A stretch of DNA of 64,000 bases from Orbilia blumenaviensis (lineage: Eukaryota; Ascomycota; Orbiliomycetes; Orbiliales; Orbiliaceae): the NCBI GenBank assembly GCA_036872755.1, contig JAVHNS010000005.1, positions 1,364,001 to 1,428,000 on the forward strand. The letters are read 5' to 3'. The notes below the pieces were generated by a model. That model searched no databases. It was not told the origin of the DNA and saw nothing but the letters and a program-made list of their open reading frames with translations. Each line of letters begins with the position of its first letter. Position 1 is the stretch's first letter. The position numbers and the translations under genes are program-made. Below are positions 61,501-64,000 of this stretch, piece after piece.

Positions 61501-64000
61501 TCTATCCTCGCCCTGGGAACACCCAATTCCCGCAATTTATAGCGTCCAGAATATGGATTTTCTCGACTACGCCGTTAGAAACTGGCTAGAACACTATCGC
61601 CAGGCTGACCTCCTGGAATCAGCTGACGATATCCATGCGGAAGCGATAGTATTTCTCAGTAACCCACTTTTACGAAAAAGATGGCTTCAGATCTACCTCC
61701 ATGGCGAACAAAAGCACAAGGCGCGGTTTCGTACTTCGTCGCCACCGTTTGAAGTCGAAGCGGCGACGAATTCGAAAGATCTACAAAATATGAGCCTTGT
61801 TGATATTGCGGAATATTTTGGACTTACATCACTTGTCGGAATTCTGCGTAAACCAGCTGACACAACTACATCCTCAATATATAATATACGCATTCAGCAT
61901 GGCCACCGCACGCGGACCCAATCTTTCAGAAACACTTCAACGGAAGATTTTATCAGGGCTGTTATCTGCAATGGTGAAATCTCGCAAATCCAACGTTTCA
62001 TAGAGACTGAGCAGCGTACAGAAGCCAACCTACTAGCTCTTGCCATATACCTGGCGGTACAGTCCGGGCAACTAAACGTGCTTCAACTGCTAGCACGCGC
62101 CGAATGCTGTAGCAAAATAATCTGCGAATCCAAAAATTTTGTTCTGTTATCCGAATGGGACCTCCTTCGAGGGGCAATAATGAGCGGCAGGCGCGAAATG
62201 GTAGAGTATATTCTGAAATATAAGAGTGTACTCAACTATGTCATTTCATTGACCCCCGCAGACTGGGAATTGGAACCACTCCTCGCCCTAGAATTGGATA
62301 CCTTTCCAGTCCTATGGCCTATAAAAGATGTTCTTCGACCGAATACTCTTCCATATCAAAACACTACCCCGGGGCCAGCTCACAATTTTTCCCTTCAGAA
62401 CTTTTACTTCATCGAGAAGCTTTCGGGAAAAGACTCCATAAGAGATAACGAAGTAGGCCCTGCGCTGCCTAGGCGGACAGCTTTGCACGTTGCCACGCAG
62501 TCCGAGAGTTTCGAAGCTGTCCAATTTGTCCTAAAGTCTGGGTTACAGGGAGATAAGGCCCTGGAATTTATAAACCAGAAAAACTACGCCGGGTGGACAG
62601 CCCTTCATATCGCAGCTGCTCTTGGGCGCCTGGATGTTGTCGAAGAACTTCTGAAATTTGGAGCAAATGCGAAAATAAATATCCAACTCTCTCGAGAAGA
62701 AACCCTAGCCGAAATAGCAGCTAAGCATGGTCACCTCCATGTCCTCAAGCACCTCTTGCCAAAACCAAAAGGCGAAGACCGTATCTCACTGCTGTGTGCA
62801 GCTGCAAAAGCTGGACAATTGCTTATTGTTGAATACCTTCTAAACTCACACAGAACCCAATCCAATTCTAGTGATAAGATCCAGTACGAGACTGCTTTGA
62901 TACAAGCAGCCAAAGGTGGGTACCCGGAAATCGTGCGGGTACTTTTATCAGCGGGTGTGGATCCGAATTGTAAAGTTGCTGAAAAGCGTACCGCGCTACA
63001 CTACGCCGCCCAGAAAGGTCACCCCGAAGTTGCCAAGATCTTGATAGACTACGATGCGAAGGTCAACTCCTCAGACTCTATGAGAAATAGTCCCTTACAC
63101 ATAGCGGCAATCCATGGTGCAGTTCAGGTTGCAAAGCTCCTGATTGAGAGTAAAGCCAATGTGAACGCACAAAACCGGAGCGGCAGTTCGCCCTTGCATC
63201 TTTCTACAAACCATGCTGGAATGGTCACTCTCCTCTTGAATAACGGTGCAAAAAGCAATCTTAACGACCTTGGGCAAAAGTCGCCGCTAATTATTGCTTG
63301 CATGGCGGAAACACGGGTATCATCGACTGATCGATTAAGAGTCGTTAAAATGCTTCTCGACGCTGGCTCGGAGACTACGGCGAGCGATTCAATGGGCGGA
63401 ACCGCGCTATATTATGCTATTCAAAACGGCCAGTTTGATATAGTTGGCCTTATCTGTCGAAGGGGTCGTCATCTATCGGAAGGATCTCGTGAAACTCTAT
63501 TTCAAGTATTTTCATGGGCGGTAGAGTTTTCCAATGTTTCCGCGTTTAAGTATTTTGTTGAACAAGCGCTTGAGCGACGAATTGACATCACTAGCCTCAG
63601 AGACTCATATAGAAAAAGCATCCTTCATATAGCTATCAGATCTCCGGAAATTTTAAGCCTCCTCTTAGACCGGAAGCCGAAAATTGAATGGTCACAAGCC
63701 ATCAATGCTACTGATAATAGGAATCGCACGGCGCTCTACGATGCCGTATACTACGGGCGGCTAGAAAGCGTCAAAAAGTTGTTAGCGGCTGGAGCAGACA
63801 TAAGTCTAGCAGCTAACAATAGCTGGACTCCTTTACATGCATCTTATCATTCCCCAGAAATCTCGAGAGTTTTGATTTCAAATAATGCTGACATAAATGC
63901 TGTGACAAATGATCGCCGAACTCCCTTGATGATGGCCTGTCAATTCGGCCATTCGCAGACAGTCGAGCTTTTGTTAAAACACCATGCCAGCCTTGAACAG
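58593..64000 (+). CDS. STAND-ankyrin protein with degenerate hydrolase-like N-domain (3' end beyond window)
   Basis: Six exons (58593-58699, 58830-59301, 59383-59445, 59568-59795, 59874-60045, 60126 to the edge) stay in phase for 1639 codons without a stop. The N-terminus (about 40-330) follows the alpha/beta-hydrolase module common in fungal ankyrin NLRs: ILPHIIPEALVYES, LLEGLRAQF, RIVLAGYGIGGIIIKKAMII and VFFATPHQSP. The nucleophile elbow expected as GHSxGG reads GYGIGG, so the Ser is Gly at residue 185. The NTPase has Walker A GPPDYGKS (421-428) and a Walker B-like FAIALDFEQ (Asp523). At least ten ankyrin-type repeats start near residue 1120 (TALHVATQS; GWTALHIAAALGRLDVVEEL; RTALHYAAQKGHPEVAKIL). 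The start is the first ATG joining exon 2 in phase. It is a likely sensor-type signalling protein; its ligand is unknown. Confidence 0.87.

Overview
This is a 64 kb stretch of nuclear DNA from a filamentous ascomycete (Pezizomycotina). The evidence is dense short introns (about 45-150 nt) with GT...GCTAAC/CTAAC...AG signals, a fungal-type CENP-A, ERMES and TOM components of ascomycete type, and two fungal STAND (NLR-like) receptors. The exact class is not clear. Long gene-poor stretches and frequent homopolymers would fit an early-diverging lineage such as Pezizomycetes or Orbiliomycetes, but that is a guess. All exon-intron structures were assembled by eye. For nearly every multi-exon gene the exon phases close exactly, which is the main internal check. 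No tRNA, rRNA, CRISPR or intact transposon was seen.

Layout. 1-1867 (-): F-box/WD-like gene running off the left edge. 3654-4855 (-): F-box-like (2EXR-type) orphan. 9034-10823 (-): GSK-3 kinase. About 10 kb of apparently non-coding DNA follows (10.8-20.95 kb), rich in poly(A/T) runs and microsatellites. 20954-32515 is a compact housekeeping block: TOM40 (-), an SDR oxidoreductase (+), URM1 (-), the cap-binding protein CBP80 (+), centromeric histone CENP-A (-) and an MMTAG2-like RS/RD protein (+). GH63 glucosidase I (-) follows at 32691-35881. 37444-42162 (+): a 1451-residue Goodbye-NACHT-helical-repeat STAND protein with a C-terminal CxxC/CxxC knuckle. 44004-44504 (-): a small two-TM protein. 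47997-48295 (+): a tentative short two-exon gene. 48634-53029: SNRNP27 (-), VPS68 (+) and APS kinase (+). 53198-54370 (-): MMM1 of the ERMES complex. The right end (55-64 kb) is accessory: a decayed fragment, a beta-rich orphan with a frameshift, and a large STAND-ankyrin gene (58593 to beyond the edge) whose N-terminal alpha/beta-hydrolase-like domain lacks the nucleophile serine.

Gene relations. Many housekeeping genes are in head-to-head or tail-to-tail pairs (TOM40/SDR, URM1/CBP80, CENP-A/MMTAG2 and SNRNP27/VPS68 divergent; SDR/URM1, MMTAG2/GLS1 and APS kinase/MMM1 convergent with 115-175 bp between stops). There is no operon logic. The most novel material is the pair of STAND receptors with their neighbouring orphans (35.9-44.5 kb and 55-64 kb), which look like fungal innate-immunity or self/non-self recognition loci. 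No function beyond that is demonstrated by sequence.
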